A DNA stretch of 64,000 nt, from the NCBI GenBank assembly GCA_002205965.3, contig NADL03000762.1:124001-188000 (forward strand). The letters are read 5' to 3'. How positions within the stretch are numbered: the stretch's first letter is position 1; every line of letters begins with the position of its first letter. The notes under the pieces were generated by a model, which had not been told where the DNA came from, searched no databases, and saw only the letters and a program-made list of their open reading frames with translations. Both the position numbers and the translations under genes were made by a program. Source of the stretch: Kappaphycus alvarezii. Lineage: Eukaryota; Rhodophyta; Florideophyceae; Gigartinales; Solieriaceae. This document shows, piece after piece, positions 12,115-22,670 of the stretch.

Positions 12115-12651
12115 CCTTCGTCTCGCCGCCTACGGGCCAACCGATGCCGACGACTACATCCGGCGGCAAACAAAGAAGCAAATCATCGAGTTCGTGCGCC
12201 GCCTCTTCATAGAAGAAGAAGCGAGGGAGGTAAGTCCGGGAGAGGCTGAGAAGGTCGAGGAGGAGAGCGGGGAGTCCTTCGAGGAATGGTTAGCCCCTGA
12301 GCTAGTGTACGAGGATCAGGAAGATGAGGATGAGGAGGATGAGGAGGATGAGGAGGATGAGGAGGATGAGGAGGATGAGGATGAGGAAGAAGAGGATGAG
12401 GAGGAGGAGGAGGAGGAGGAAGATGAGGCAACAGGGGGCATGGAAAGTGTTGGACCGGTGGGGCCTGGAATAGAGAGTATGGATCAAGTTGTGCCCACGA
12501 TGGAACCGGATGGAGATATCTTTAGTAGTCTAGATATCTCCCAGGGGAAATAGAGAGTTGTGAGCCATTCGCAGATATTTGTGGGGACTGCTTGGACAGC
12601 ATGGATATTTTAGAGGAGTTGTTTGGATCTGATTTAGAGAATGGGAAATAA
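12115..12651 (+). CDS. Acidic Glu/Asp-repeat protein, function unknown (frame-disrupted)
   Basis: One frame reads INGLRLAAYGPTDADDYIRR and FVRRLFIEEEAREVSPGEAE, then a long run of Glu/Asp repeats encoded by GAGGAT and GAGGAG triplet pairs (about 12316-12426), then a Gly/Met-containing tail. That frame stops at 12551-12553. Shifting by one base at the GGGG run just before gives a natural continuation (ESCEPFADICGDCLDSMDIL) to a TAA at 12649-12651. Upstream, the ATG at 12051 lies in another frame, so the start is not fixed; an intron or indel could join them. The acidic stretch suggests a histone- or RNA-associated protein, but I recognise no family. It could also belong to a mobile element. 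Confidence 0.4.
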
Positions 12652-14700
12652 GAGGACCAAATTAATTGTTAGTTTCTTAAGTATCTTTTGCTTAGAGTAT
12701 ATTGTCAACACAAAGTATTTTTATGCATTTCTTAGTATCTTCTGTAGTTTTGTTCGGACTTTAGGGGTAGCCAAAAGTCTATATAAGCTGAGTAAAACTG
12801 CTTCCTCATGGAGAGGTCAAGCAAGTTGGCAGACAACTTCAAGCCAAGTCCCGAGTAGTAGGAAGTTGAGAGTCAACTTCAGACCCAAGAAAACGTTTTC
12901 TTACGCTGGTCGCAGAGCGTCAGTGGTAGACCCTGCCCCTTTTATACTTGCTTGTAGCTTCCTCAACTCTCTTCTATATACACTCCCTTTTGTTCGTTCA
13001 ACAATACCACGGCAGCACTTTTGTCGCTCGCAACACCTCCTTCTCAGGGTAATTGGTTCTGAGGATCTCCTCCCCCGCCGATTTACCCCTATCACATACC
13101 TTGCAGAAGAAACGCATTTCGGCTGGCTTTCTTCTCTGGATTTTCCCTGCAGCTCAAGGGCTCTACATGAGACAGGGGGGGGGCATTTTTTGTTGTGTTC
13201 AAATACCTTAACCATGCAGGAACTGGGCTGGACTAAACGACGGGCAGCTACAAGTTACGTGTAGAAACGCCTCTCGTCGCATACAGTAAATGACGTACTT
13301 GATCAACTGGTTGTAATAGTCGAGTGAAATTGGTGTGACAAGCGGCGGTTCAGTACGCTAGATGTTGTTTCAGAATTTGTGTTTCTTTGTAACGTCTTGG
13401 ACGGCGACTGTCTTCTAGGTGAATGTCGACACCCTGTTGGTAGCTGAACTCAGTCACATGTCACAACACGAAGATCGCTGCAAGCACATCGAAGCTCTCT
13501 ACGAAGATCGCCGTATTCCTAACTAATCTATCCGCTGCTGCACGCGTGCGAATGCAACAACCAGCGTTCGCACAGAGTCTTATCCTTGTGCCTGTATGAA
13601 TGATACTGCACCGTCATATGTATTCTGGTGCATCCCAAAACTGCAGTCTTCCGTATGCCTGTTTAACTTGGTTGTAATTTGTATGTTATGGAAATTGTCA
13701 CATGGTACCCTGTTATTTCCGTTTCCGTAGTACTGTAGAAGACCGCAAAGTCGAGAGATAATATGAAAACTGCCCTTATTCAATATTACATTTGGAACTT
13801 GAGGGCTTTCAATCTGCTGTTTGTAATCTACTTACGCAAATCATCGTTGTTTCTGCTGCCAAAAGAAAAGCGTCAAGCAACAGCTCCGTTCTCTCGGCCC
13901 TCCAAAGTCTCGCAGTACGCACATCCCCCGCCTTTCCCCGTTCAATCCGCCCTGAAGCACCGTAGGCACATGTGCACGGGACTACTGTCCTTACATGAAG
14001 TTCTCTGTACAGTTTTACCATTTACGGTATGTTCTTGAAACAAGAGTTGTATGACGGATAGAAACTAGAGACAAATACAGAAGGGCAGGATGAAACATAT
14101 TCCTAAAACGTATTCCAGAAACCTGTAGGAGAGTACAACATCTAATAACTATCTACGGTAATGTCAGTCCATGATAAGCTATACAGTACCGTTGTATGCA
14201 TGAAAGGTGAGTAAATGTCTCAGCAGTTCCTGCATGCCTCAGGTTTTTGAACATATTGAAAGATTCCTCCACCCGCAGTTCGTCTTGTGCCTACAAGTGA
14301 CGTGTTTTTACTTTCAGTATGACATTGCTCCAACATCTCTGAAGCCCATCTGAACTTTGCTGCTGGACAAATTCACACGATTTCAGTTATGCTCTGTCAC
14401 CACATATATTCACAACCCACTGGTAGTGCAGAATCACCGACCGGATTTTTTAACCATACTTGTTACGCTAGGCCTCCTATATCAGAGCACCTCTGTCCTA
14501 CTTGATTGCCCTGTCTGAAAATACAAATCATTACCATCTCGGGCTATAATACAATGAGAATGATTAAACCTCCTCCTATTAGGTTGCAGTACTGTACTGT
14601 ACAGTAGTATCTCAAGTGGAGGAATTTTGGGTGCCCTACTGATTAGAGATGTAGTACGGCTACTCCTCGGACAGGGAACTGCACAAGTCTACGTATTAGA
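12552..14700. other. No recognised gene; TATA-like elements and an unassigned open frame
   Basis: A 207-codon open frame (12641-13264) overlaps the end of the acidic gene but resembles nothing I know and has mixed composition. TATA-like words (TATATAAGC near 12780 and TATATACAC near 12975) and a long GGGGGGGG run near 13180 are present. From 13.3 to 14.7 kb I see no coding signal. Confidence 0.4.
14587..14608. repeat. GTACTGTAC-type short repeat
   Basis: Reads CAGTACTGTACTGTACAGTA, a near-perfect palindromic run of the motif seen across the window. Confidence 0.7.
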
Positions 14701-15543
14701 GGGTCTGGTCTCCCCGTTTGCCAACCCACGTCGTCTAAAAACGTCGCCAAAGTATGTACAGTACTTGTAAAAGGTCGGTTCACACTCCCTCATGGAAATT
14801 CGTGTTCTTCCCGATGACATGACTTGCCGCGTCTGTCGGCACTGCGAAAGTGCCATCCTCTAGCGGCGGATACTGGAACTGGGGCCAGTCGGGACCTGGC
14901 TTGCGTGTTTGTAAACACTTGATACCTTCTGAATTTTTATGCTTTCGCTGGTTTCAAAGATATGAAGGGCTCGGTACACAGAGCATCTGTGTTTGAGGAG
15001 TAAGTGGATTCACAAGTAGATCATCGAAGCAGTCTGTACCTCCAATACTCCCTGCAGCCCTGAAGTCTGGCCTTGTGCAGTGTTGGCCATTGGGAAAGGG
15101 CCCCATGACCGGTTGCCGAGCGGCCTTTGCTAGGTCCGACGTGAAAGTTGCAACCTGGCAGTCGTGTCGATTGACCCGATCTTACCTCATTCAAGCAATT
15201 CATGACGTGGTCACCGAAGATGTCAAGAGTATGCGCGCAGTTGTCCCTGGGGCACGCGGTGTCGGCATTGAGAAATTGCACCGACAGAAAAACTGAAACC
15301 AGTCTGAGAAAGCTTTGATCTCCACGTGCGTCTTCGGTCCGGGCGTAGTGCGCAGTGAAACCATTGCCAAGCACCAGAGAGGCCCACGGACGAACGAAAA
15401 GGTAGTCTTATGCTGTCGCTATGCGGTATGCGTTCTTGAGCCGCTTCGTGAATTGCATCCGTCAGGTTTTTGCACGAGGGTGGGTTGCAGGGGCAAAAGG
15501 CGTGAAGGAAATTACTTTCCACTGCGGACAGGAGACACACCAT
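14700..15543 (-). pseudogene. LINE (non-LTR) reverse transcriptase C-terminal relic
   Basis: The minus strand reads SVFLSVQFLNADTACPRDNC, then HTLDIFGDHVMNC. This is the Cys-x4-Cys ... GDH ... Cys zinc-binding pattern found after the RT domain in many algal and fungal LINE-type proteins. After a frame change it continues HDCQVATFTSDLAKAARQPV, GQHCTRPDFRAAGSIGGTDC and FDDLLVNPLTP. Upstream, AIHEAAQERIPHSDSIRLPF precedes it. At least two frame changes and further stops occur, and the RT core itself is missing, so this is a truncated copy. The end near 14.7 kb (DGTFAVPTDAASHVIGKNT in one frame) is less certain. Confidence 0.65.
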
Positions 15544-15810
15544 ACCCTGTAGGCGTCACCTGCATCGTGGTAAGTAGTGAGCGATTTTGTACCGAAGCCG
15601 GTTAGATAGAGCGCCCGAGTGTGGAGGCCAGCCAAGACGCGGCGGCGATGCCGCCAACGTGAGGCCTACTCCCAGCGATGATTTCTAGGAGTCTAGCGAT
15701 TTCACTGGGAGCTAGAGTTCCTGAAAGACCTCACGGTTGGGAACGTGAATGGAGAGAGTTTGGACTCATTTCTTGATCATCTCATCCAAGCACTTGGCAA
15801 CTCCCGTGGT

Positions 15811-16722
15811 TCCTGACATTCAGGCAATGGTAAGTAAATGAGAAAAAGACTTCTTCCATTTCACCTTCATCAACCCCCTCGCGCCTCGCGGAAAGCGCGT
15901 ACTCTTAATCTGCTTTCCTCCCTCATTGCAGCAGTATCCGCCAAGCACGGAAGATATGAAGCTTGATCGCGACTAATGCCAGAGGGAGACTGTGTCCGTC
16001 CCTATACCTACCCTCGGAGGCTAGCATCTAGGCGCGTATGCGGTGCTAGCCGATGTCGCGCGAAACGTGGTCGTTCCAGGGATAGAGATTTACGGAAGGG
16101 TTCGAACGGGGCTGATCCAGAGGCAAGCTTCCGCGGCAGTTACATCTAACGCAGCATGCCTACCCCGTGGCATCGAGCCGGTTCTAACTAGGGAAACTTA
16201 TTTAGCGTTACTCAGTGACGACTTGCCCCGCGTTACGAACTTCCAGCTGCGTGGATACAACCGACCACTTCTTCCACACATTGAAATGACCCAAAATTCC
16301 CCCTGCGGTACTGGAACGGGGAACGGGGATTACTGAGCAACCAACCTTGTAGGCGCTGAGGCAATTTAGAATAAATTGATTTCCTGCTTGGGTGCACTCG
16401 AGGTCGGCAATTGCTTCCAGGAAAGGCTCGATGAACTCGACATATTCGTAGTAATCCTGTTGCATCAATGCTGCCGAATCGATTGGGGCGTTGAAAACAT
16501 GAGCTCCGTTTTATTCCAAGTTGAATTTAATTATCTTGATGATCTACCTGGTTTACAGTTACCCCCTGGATTTTGATTCCCTACGTTCCCCTTCTCCGGA
16601 GACTGTTATTCATCGAAAAGATTGCACCCCGTTTTGCCAGGAAATTCCACACCTAGGACGCTGCTATTGTGCGCAGTCCCCAGTAGATACTGTGAATGCA
16701 TTAAACTTCTTTCTTTCATTCG
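15811..16722 (+). pseudogene. LINE-like C-terminal relic, colinear with the copy at 45.5-46.0 kb
   Basis: Three blocks occur in the same order here and at 45536-46003: GACATTCAGGCAATGG with a CCTTCATCAACCCCCTCGC-like block; a coding block (LGAYAVLADVARNVVVPG, then GRVRTGLIQRQASAAVTSNA here); and a non-coding AGATACTG...GCATTAAACTTC block at the end. The coding block is weakly preserved, with stops. It lies on the strand opposite to the LINE relic just before it, so the locus was rearranged or received two insertions. Confidence 0.45.
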
Positions 16723-16760
16723 CACGCGATCTATCAGCGTATCAGTTGCGCCTTGTGGTC

Positions 16761-16998
16761 TGAAAATGCTTGTTTCTGTTTCCTCTTCCTTTTTCTTTTT
16801 TTTTCGGCCAAGGGGAACCTGCCTCTCGTTCCCCGGACTCCGACAGCCCTAGCGTCATCTTATAGGGGCGGCCGGTCCGGGATTTCTACTCATGAACGTG
16901 CAAGTACAGTGTACACTACTACTGTACACTGTACGAGCACACCGGACCAATCAACTAGCGACCCTAACCGTCGCGCGACACAAAGATCGCGCGACACA
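16761..16998 (-). repeat. 3' LTR of the gypsy element
   Basis: Begins TGAAAATGCTTGTTTCTG on the plus strand and matches 23582-23783 through CTACTCATGAACGTGCAAGT and CCGTCGCGCGACACAAA. It ends GCGACACA, so it has TG...CA ends. It is followed directly by seven C (16999-17005), which on the element's strand is a G-run suitable as polypurine tract. The two LTRs differ by several indels, so the element is old. Confidence 0.75.
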
Positions 16999-17173
16999 CC
17001 CCCCCACTGATTGTGGGCCACGGGCGCCACCAGATAATAACGGACTTGCTTCCTTCTCACTTTGGAGCTCCCTCATCACCACCCCCATGCCCAACTCGCA
17101 CACAACGACCTCCATCCCACGACCCCAGTTCCTACTCAACTTGTTACCCCAACCAACCTTTCAACTTCCGTCA

Positions 17174-17272
17174 GGCGAACGACTGAGGTGCCGACAAACG
17201 GCCAGTATACGCCTGACGTGCAACATTTCTTCGGCGAACGACAAAAGTGCTGACAAACAGCCGGTATACGCC
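17174..17272. repeat. Imperfect 59-bp tandem duplication upstream of the H3-tail gene
   Basis: GGCGAACGAC ... GACAAACGGCCAGTATACGC at 17174 recurs at 17233 with a few substitutions. It lies between the 3' LTR and the H3-tail-like start, where the promoter of that antisense gene would be. Confidence 0.7.
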
Positions 17273-17514
17273 CGGAGGTCCCACTCCCCTAGACTCCGTC
17301 AACCCGTCCTTTACTCTCTACCTCTCGTCTTCGACAACCCAAGGCACTGTTGAGTTCCTCTCATTACCCTCAAACTTCTAAATCGCCCGGAATTTATTCT
17401 GAACCATCTTTATTCCTTGCAATTCCCACCGTTCAATAATTTATCCCCCGTTCTGCATCGCTTTGAACGCTCAACCCTTTGCAACTCCATTCTTCCCTTT
17501 CCTTCTTTCCAATA

Positions 17515-18773
17515 GCTCGAACAAAGCAGCTTGCTCGTTTGAGCACCGGTGGCCGTGCACCTCGCAAGAACATCGCCACTAAGGCAGCGCGAGCCGCCCG
17601 CGGCGCAAAGGGCCTCCTCCTGTGGCTAGGGCGAATTTGATGCGGTTGTTGTCGGAGCGTTTCGACATCAGGAAGGTGCTTTTCCTCGGCAGGGAGGAGC
17701 GGAACCCTTTCGTCATCCACACCGACGCCTGTGGAATACATACATACCGCGTCTATCGTCAGGAGTTCCTCAATCTCTTCGGGACCCACATCACAGACTA
17801 TATGACTCACTGCAATGGTGACAAAGTCACGCGGGAGGATGCTTTTCAACTCGGTCTCACGGAATCCCAGCACGATCGGCGCTTTTGCGATCGATTACAG
17901 GAAGAGGATTGGATGATCAGCACGGTCCGCTGGACGACGACACCCAGACTTATAGAGCAGTCGACACGGAAACGAGAGAGGAGCTTTCGGTTTTGCTCTA
18001 CACTCTCGCGTTTTCCGGCCCCCAAGAGCCAGGCGGTCACTCCATCTCTCGTCAGCCCCGGTTCTCTTTGGGGTGTAAAGGCCGACTCAGTGCTGTGTCG
18101 AGCGTCCACAGGTGGTTTCAAATTCATCCAGGTCGTCGTCTTCAGTTGTCATCAGTTCGTTCCAGGGAGCCCCGTGCTTCCCCTGATTCCTCTTGGCCTT
18201 TCCTCGCACTGATGTGTTATTCCGTGAAGATACTGACTTATGCATCGGTTTCTTCATCTCCAACGCCCTCTGGCAGTTGGGTGCCCCTTCCGTCGCAAGA
18301 GAGTGGTTGGAGTACTATGAGGGTAACGATCGAGCTTTGAAGGCCGATGTCACACGTCGGGGTCGCAGCAGGAGCCTGAGGGACTCCTAGAAGCATGCGC
18401 CTCTACGCTCGTTCATTCTCCATCAAATCTTCCGTCTCAACCCAGGTATCAAGAGACCTTGGCTTTTCCTAGTTGTGTCTACGTCGTGACGATCCAGGGT
18501 TCCCATGGTGTCCTTCACTGCGTCACTATGAACACCGATACGGGCCAGATATGGGACCCGTGTGAGCGCTTTGCCTTGGAGCTCTCCTCTCAAGCTTTCC
18601 GAGAATGCGTCTGTAATAATTCTACATTGATTTCTGTCCTAGAGGTCCGGAAGGAACCGCTCGCTACTGCAGGAAAGCACAGGAAGCGGCGCCCTGGTCG
18701 CAACTCCTTGTCCGTTCGGAAGCACGAGAGGAGGATTAGGGAAAACCAGGGAAGCAGCAGCGCCGCTCCTTAG
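17515..18773 (+). pseudogene. Histone H3-tail-like protein with possible cysteine-protease-like domain, antisense inside the gypsy element
   Basis: The N-terminus reads ARTKQLARLSTGGRAPRKNI and then ATKAARAARGAKG. It matches H3 residues 1-26 at 21 positions, keeping K4, S10, K18 and K23 but with K9 changed to Leu and K14 to Arg. The codon before it is ATA, where ATG would be expected. Alternatively, the pyrimidine-rich TTCTTTCCAATAG before it could be a splice acceptor. The H3 fold does not follow. After a one-base shift near 17610 comes VARANLMRLLSERFDIRKVL and FVIHTDACGIHTYRVYRQEF. Later frames give TDLCIGFFISNALWQLGAPS and VVTIQGSHGVLHCVTMNTDT with GQIWDPCE, an arrangement of Cys, then His, then Asp that could be papain-like (tentative). 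Four frame changes are needed. It ends convergent with the gypsy pol, 157 bp away. No transfer from a real H3 gene can be excluded. Confidence 0.6.
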
Positions 18774-18930
18774 TTGCTCAAGATTCAAGACTTCACCCAA
18801 AATGTTTACGATTTCTCTGTGTGCTTCTTCGATACTTTGCCTTCTATCATGCGTTCTTCACTTTCATCGCACTTCAATATAATCGATTCTTGCTTCTTCT
18901 TCTCCCGTGTCCTCGCATTTCTTGCTCTCC

Positions 18931-19743
18931 TTAGTTGAATAAATGGGTCGATTTCTTCTGATACGGGACAATCCTGCGCGCGTGAATTGCCTTCCTCGTA
19001 ACACAGCCGGTGGAGGAAAGTAACTCGTAGCGAGGGTGGTTCGCCTTCGTCACCCTGCACAGTCCATAGAAATACGAGTCGAAGGCCGGCCAGTTGCGCC
19101 CCTTGTTGAAGGTCGTACCGTGTGCTACCAACACTTCATCTCCAACTTCGAACTTCCTGACTTTTTCTTTGGTCTTGCGGGGTTCGCTAGTCTTCTCCAC
19201 CACGCTAGCCCGCATTCCCTGATCGGCTAAGGTCTCTATAAGCCGATGATGGGGGCCGGCATCACTGAGAAATGCTACCAAATCACTGGCCAGCATCCTC
19301 AGATTAATTCCATTCATCACTCGAAAAGGATAGGGGGCGTCGCTGCCGTCGCGTCTGCGGTAACCATATAGGACTTTGGGGAGGGCTTCAGCCCAGTCTG
19401 CCCCACCGCGGACGATCGTCCTGTTGAGCGGGTGCTTGATAGTTCCCATCATCCGCTCCGCGCGACCGTTTGCCATCGGGGCGTAAGCAAGCACCGCCTT
19501 CCACTCGACTCCCTTCTCTTTCATGTAATCTTCTACCGATCCCGCCATAAACGCAGTTGCGTTGTCCGAAACAATTCTCTTCAGCGGCCCGAACGGTGAT
19601 ATTATCTCTTCCTCGATGAACCTCATCACCGTATCGGCCGTAGAATCCGTCGTGGCTCACGCTATGGGCCACACTGTCATGTGTTCCACCGCGATGAGAA
19701 TAAATTTTTTCCCAGTCTTCGTGGTCTTGAAGGGTCCAGCAAA
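18931..19743 (-). pseudogene. Ty3/gypsy integrase core and C-terminus
   Basis: Reads GPLKRIVSDNATAF (second catalytic Asp), YAPMANGRAERMMGTIKH (catalytic Glu in GRAER) and, near the end, FEVGDEVLVAHGTTFNKGRNW, as expected of a chromatin-independent integrase tail. It ends KKSTHLFN and a stop at 18931. Just upstream (19630-19743) the frame continues to read like integrase (FAGPFKTTKTGKKFILIAVE), but a TAA sits where the first catalytic Asp is expected. No chromodomain is visible. Confidence 0.85.
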
Positions 19744-21645
19744 TTACATCGAGAAGGTCTCAAAGAGTCCAGTAACGGGAGCTCTCAAACTCGAGTGATA
19801 CGTCGGCAACCTTCTCGCATACTGACACGCATCGCAGCTTTTCACATACTCTGTGACATCACGGTACAACCCAGGCCACCAGAATCGGTCTCTCACGAAC
19901 TTTCTTGTCAAACCGACGTCCCAGAGGCCAATATCATCATGAAAGGCGGCCATTATCTCCAAGCGTTGACCGATCGGAGGCACGACACGGAGCCCGTCTT
20001 TCTCAAGACGAAAAAGGGTGTCGTTCCAGAGCATGAAACTTTTTGCGCTCCGTCTGACTGCGATCCTATTCTTCGGGTCGGATTCTTGAACCATTTCTCC
20101 GGCTAGGAACCGTGCTACATCTAGCAAGTGCGATTCCAAACCGTGCAACTTTGGGTCTACCCAATCCACTGTCGCCACTAATCCTTCTGTTATGTTTTCA
20201 TCGTTTCTTCTTCGTTCGTTCTTGTTAGGTCTTCGAGATAGATATCCGGCCGCCCCATTCGCCAGTACCATACGATACTTGATCTCGAAGTCGTATTCAG
20301 CCATCAAATCCATCCACCTTGCCAACCGCCCGTGAATATCTTTCTTCTTGAACGCGGTTTGAAGGGCTTGATGATCCTTATAGACAACGAAGGGCTTGCC
20401 AGACAGAAGGTATACTCGAAAATTCTTAAGAACGAAAACCACGGCGAGTGTTTCTCGTTCGCTCGTGGAGTAGCGGCGCTCCTGGTCCGTTATCGTCCGA
20501 GAAGCGAACTGAACAGGGTGTATTTTCCCGTCTTCTTTCTTCTGCGAGAGAAAAAGCCCAAGGGCTGCCGAAGAGGCGTCCGTCTCCACCAAGAAAGGAG
20601 AATTGAAATCCGGAAACGCCAATACTGGGGGGTTAGTCAGTTTCCCCTTCAAGTATTCGAAGACCTCTTGCATCTCCAGAGTCCACTCGAAAGCCTTCCT
20701 GACCGACGTCGCAGCGTGCAACACTGCTGAACTGTCGGCAAAACACCTTATGAACCATCGGTAGTACCCCGAGAGTCCAAGAAAACTCCTGAGTTCTGTC
20801 ACGTTTTCCGGCACCGGAGCTTCCACAATATTTCTAATCTTGTCGGGATCCACCTTTACATCACTTGAATTAACGATGTGACGAAGCAGCTTCACGTCCG
20901 ATTGAGCAAAGATGCATTTGGTAACCTTCAGCTTGAGCTTCGATTCTTTGATCCTCCTAAACACTTCCTTGCAGTGAGCTATGTGTTCATCCAATATCTT
21001 CGAGAAGATGAAAACGTTGTCCACATAAATCATAGCAAACGGCAACCCGTGAAGGACCTCATCCATAATCGTTTGAAATTTCGCTGGAGCATTCATGAGT
21101 CCAAACGGCATCACCTCAGACTTGTATGTTCCATATTGAGAGAAAAAGGTCGTCTTTTCTTTGCAAGTTTCAGACATCCTTACCTGCTAGTACCCTGTGT
21201 AAAGGTCCAATGTTGTGAAGAACTCTGCGCCAGAGAGTTCGTCGAAGATTTCTTCTATTTTCGGTAACGGCCAGCGGTCTGGTTTCACCACTCTCTTCAA
21301 CTGGCGGTAATCGACGCAGAACCGGGGCCTTCCGTCTTTCTTCGTGGCTATCACGACCGGAAAGGACCAGGCGGACCTTGACGGCGTAATGATTACAGCT
21401 TCCAATAATTCCTTCACTTCTTTCTTTACGACTTCATTATGCCTCGGCGGCATTCGGCGGGCCTTCGAATGTATCGGCGTCTTATCCGTCAACTCGAAAG
21501 AATGTACCACCGGCACATGAGCAGGCTCCAGGTCGTGAATGTCCCAGGCTATAACATCTGTTTCCTTGAGAGCTTTCGACAGCTCCTTCTGATTCTTCTC
21601 TTCGAGATGGTACAGCTTCGAGGCCAATGTAGCCGAGCGGTCCAC
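19744..21645 (-). pseudogene. Ty3/gypsy reverse transcriptase, RNase H and integrase zinc-binding region
   Basis: RT blocks are clear: AWSFPVVIATKKDGRPRFCV, DYRQLKRVVKPDRWPLPKIE, MPFGLMNAPAKFQTIMDEVL and AMIYVDNVFIFSK. The catalytic box is YVDN instead of YVDD. RNase H follows (FLVETDASSAALG, FASRTITDQERRYSTSERET), but the late Asp of the usual ADxLSR motif is Gly (AAGYLSRRP). Then comes the integrase HHCC region (AAFHDDIGLWDVGLTRKFVR and SCDACQYAR), with one His apparently replaced by Leu. A TAG at 21187-21189 interrupts LDLYTGY*QVRM, where Trp is usual. A further TAG lies upstream near 21680. This frame differs from gag-protease by one shift near 21800. Confidence 0.9.
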
Positions 21646-21725
21646 CTCCTCTTTTACCTCCTTCTTTAGTTCAGTCTTCGTCTAGCGAGGTAGATCAGGC
21701 TCGTATGGTTTATTGTTAATGATGG

Positions 21726-22664
21726 CTAAGACCAGGTCTTGTTCGGTATCCGATCCACCATCGCTTTCGCTAGACGATGAGAAAGGATGGAGAGATTCCT
21801 CATCGTCTGAACCTTTTGGGAAGTGAAGTCCTCACTATCCGTCTGAGCCCCATTGATTCTGGACGGCTCGTTGAATGGCAACACAACCTCTTCATCTCCA
21901 ATAAACAAAATGACTTGTTGGAGGGCATAATCGATGCGAGTCTGGAGGGCCTCCAAAGTCGGGCCTCTAACAATAACGTTAAACGGGGCATTTTTGACTA
22001 CCAGGAACTCAAGATGCACAACCATTGACCCATAAGACACCGGAACTCCTTTGAGACAACTAAGAACCTCGGCGACAGTTCCGTCTGCTACCGTCACCTG
22101 ACGACCGGTTTCCGCCGGGGTGAGGGCAAGCCTTTTGCAGAGGTCCCAAGAGATCAGGTTAGGAACTGCACCCGTGTCCAAAAGGGCCTGAGTCTCCGTT
22201 CCATACAACTTCACGGCTACTACCTTGAGTCGGCGTGGACCTCCCGAAGACTTGACCATCGACGCCTGTATAACCGGTAACTTCTTGGATAAAAATATCC
22301 TTAAAACATTTCTGTCCTCCTCGGCATCCCCGCACAATAGCTGCCTGAAATTCATTCCTGTAGCAGCGGAAGCCAGTTCAGCGATCACGTTATATTTTCC
22401 TACATGATCCTGGAGTCCACCGGATTTCTTCTTCGATTTGCGGTTTCCTCTCTTATTCCTCTTCCTTGGGACGGGAGCCATCATCGGCGGACGATTACCA
22501 GGGGCCTTGTTCAAGATGGCATCAAGATACATCAAGTTTTCCCTCCGCTGTTTCGGGAGGGCCTGCCCGTCCGCACTTCTCTTCGCGGCGGCAACCACGC
22601 CCTTTTTGCGAGATTCCTGAACTACGGCGACCTTGTCATCGTCCTTCGGCTTCTTCATTTTCAA
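21726..22664 (-). pseudogene. Ty3/gypsy protease region
   Basis: A Lys/Arg-rich linker (KKPKDDDKVAVVQESRKKGV) is followed by VKLYGTETQALLDTGAVPNL, the retropepsin-type D-T-G-A active site, and FNVIVRGPTLEALQTRIDYA, resembling the usual hydrophobic-hydrophobic-G end of the fold. It is in the same frame as gag, separated only by a TGA at 22671-22673. After QKVQT near 21805 the natural reading moves to another frame (SSSSESDGGSDTEQDLVLAI), which leads on to RT. Confidence 0.8.
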
Positions 22665-22670
22665 TTCTTC

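Noticed and set aside
12641-13264. 207-codon open frame
   Set aside because: No motif, odd composition, overlaps the end of another coding-like unit and TATA-like DNA; probably chance.
15830-15931. Intron with GTAAGT donor and TTGCAG acceptor
   Set aside because: The matching copy at 45.55 kb contains homologous sequence across the same stretch without a donor, so it appears to be part of the element and not an intron.
17515-17640. A true histone H3 gene
   Set aside because: Only the tail matches; residues after position 26 do not resemble H3, and no alpha-N or core helices are found. An LFREDTDLC word at 18.2 kb recalls H3 LFEDTNLC, but its surroundings do not match.
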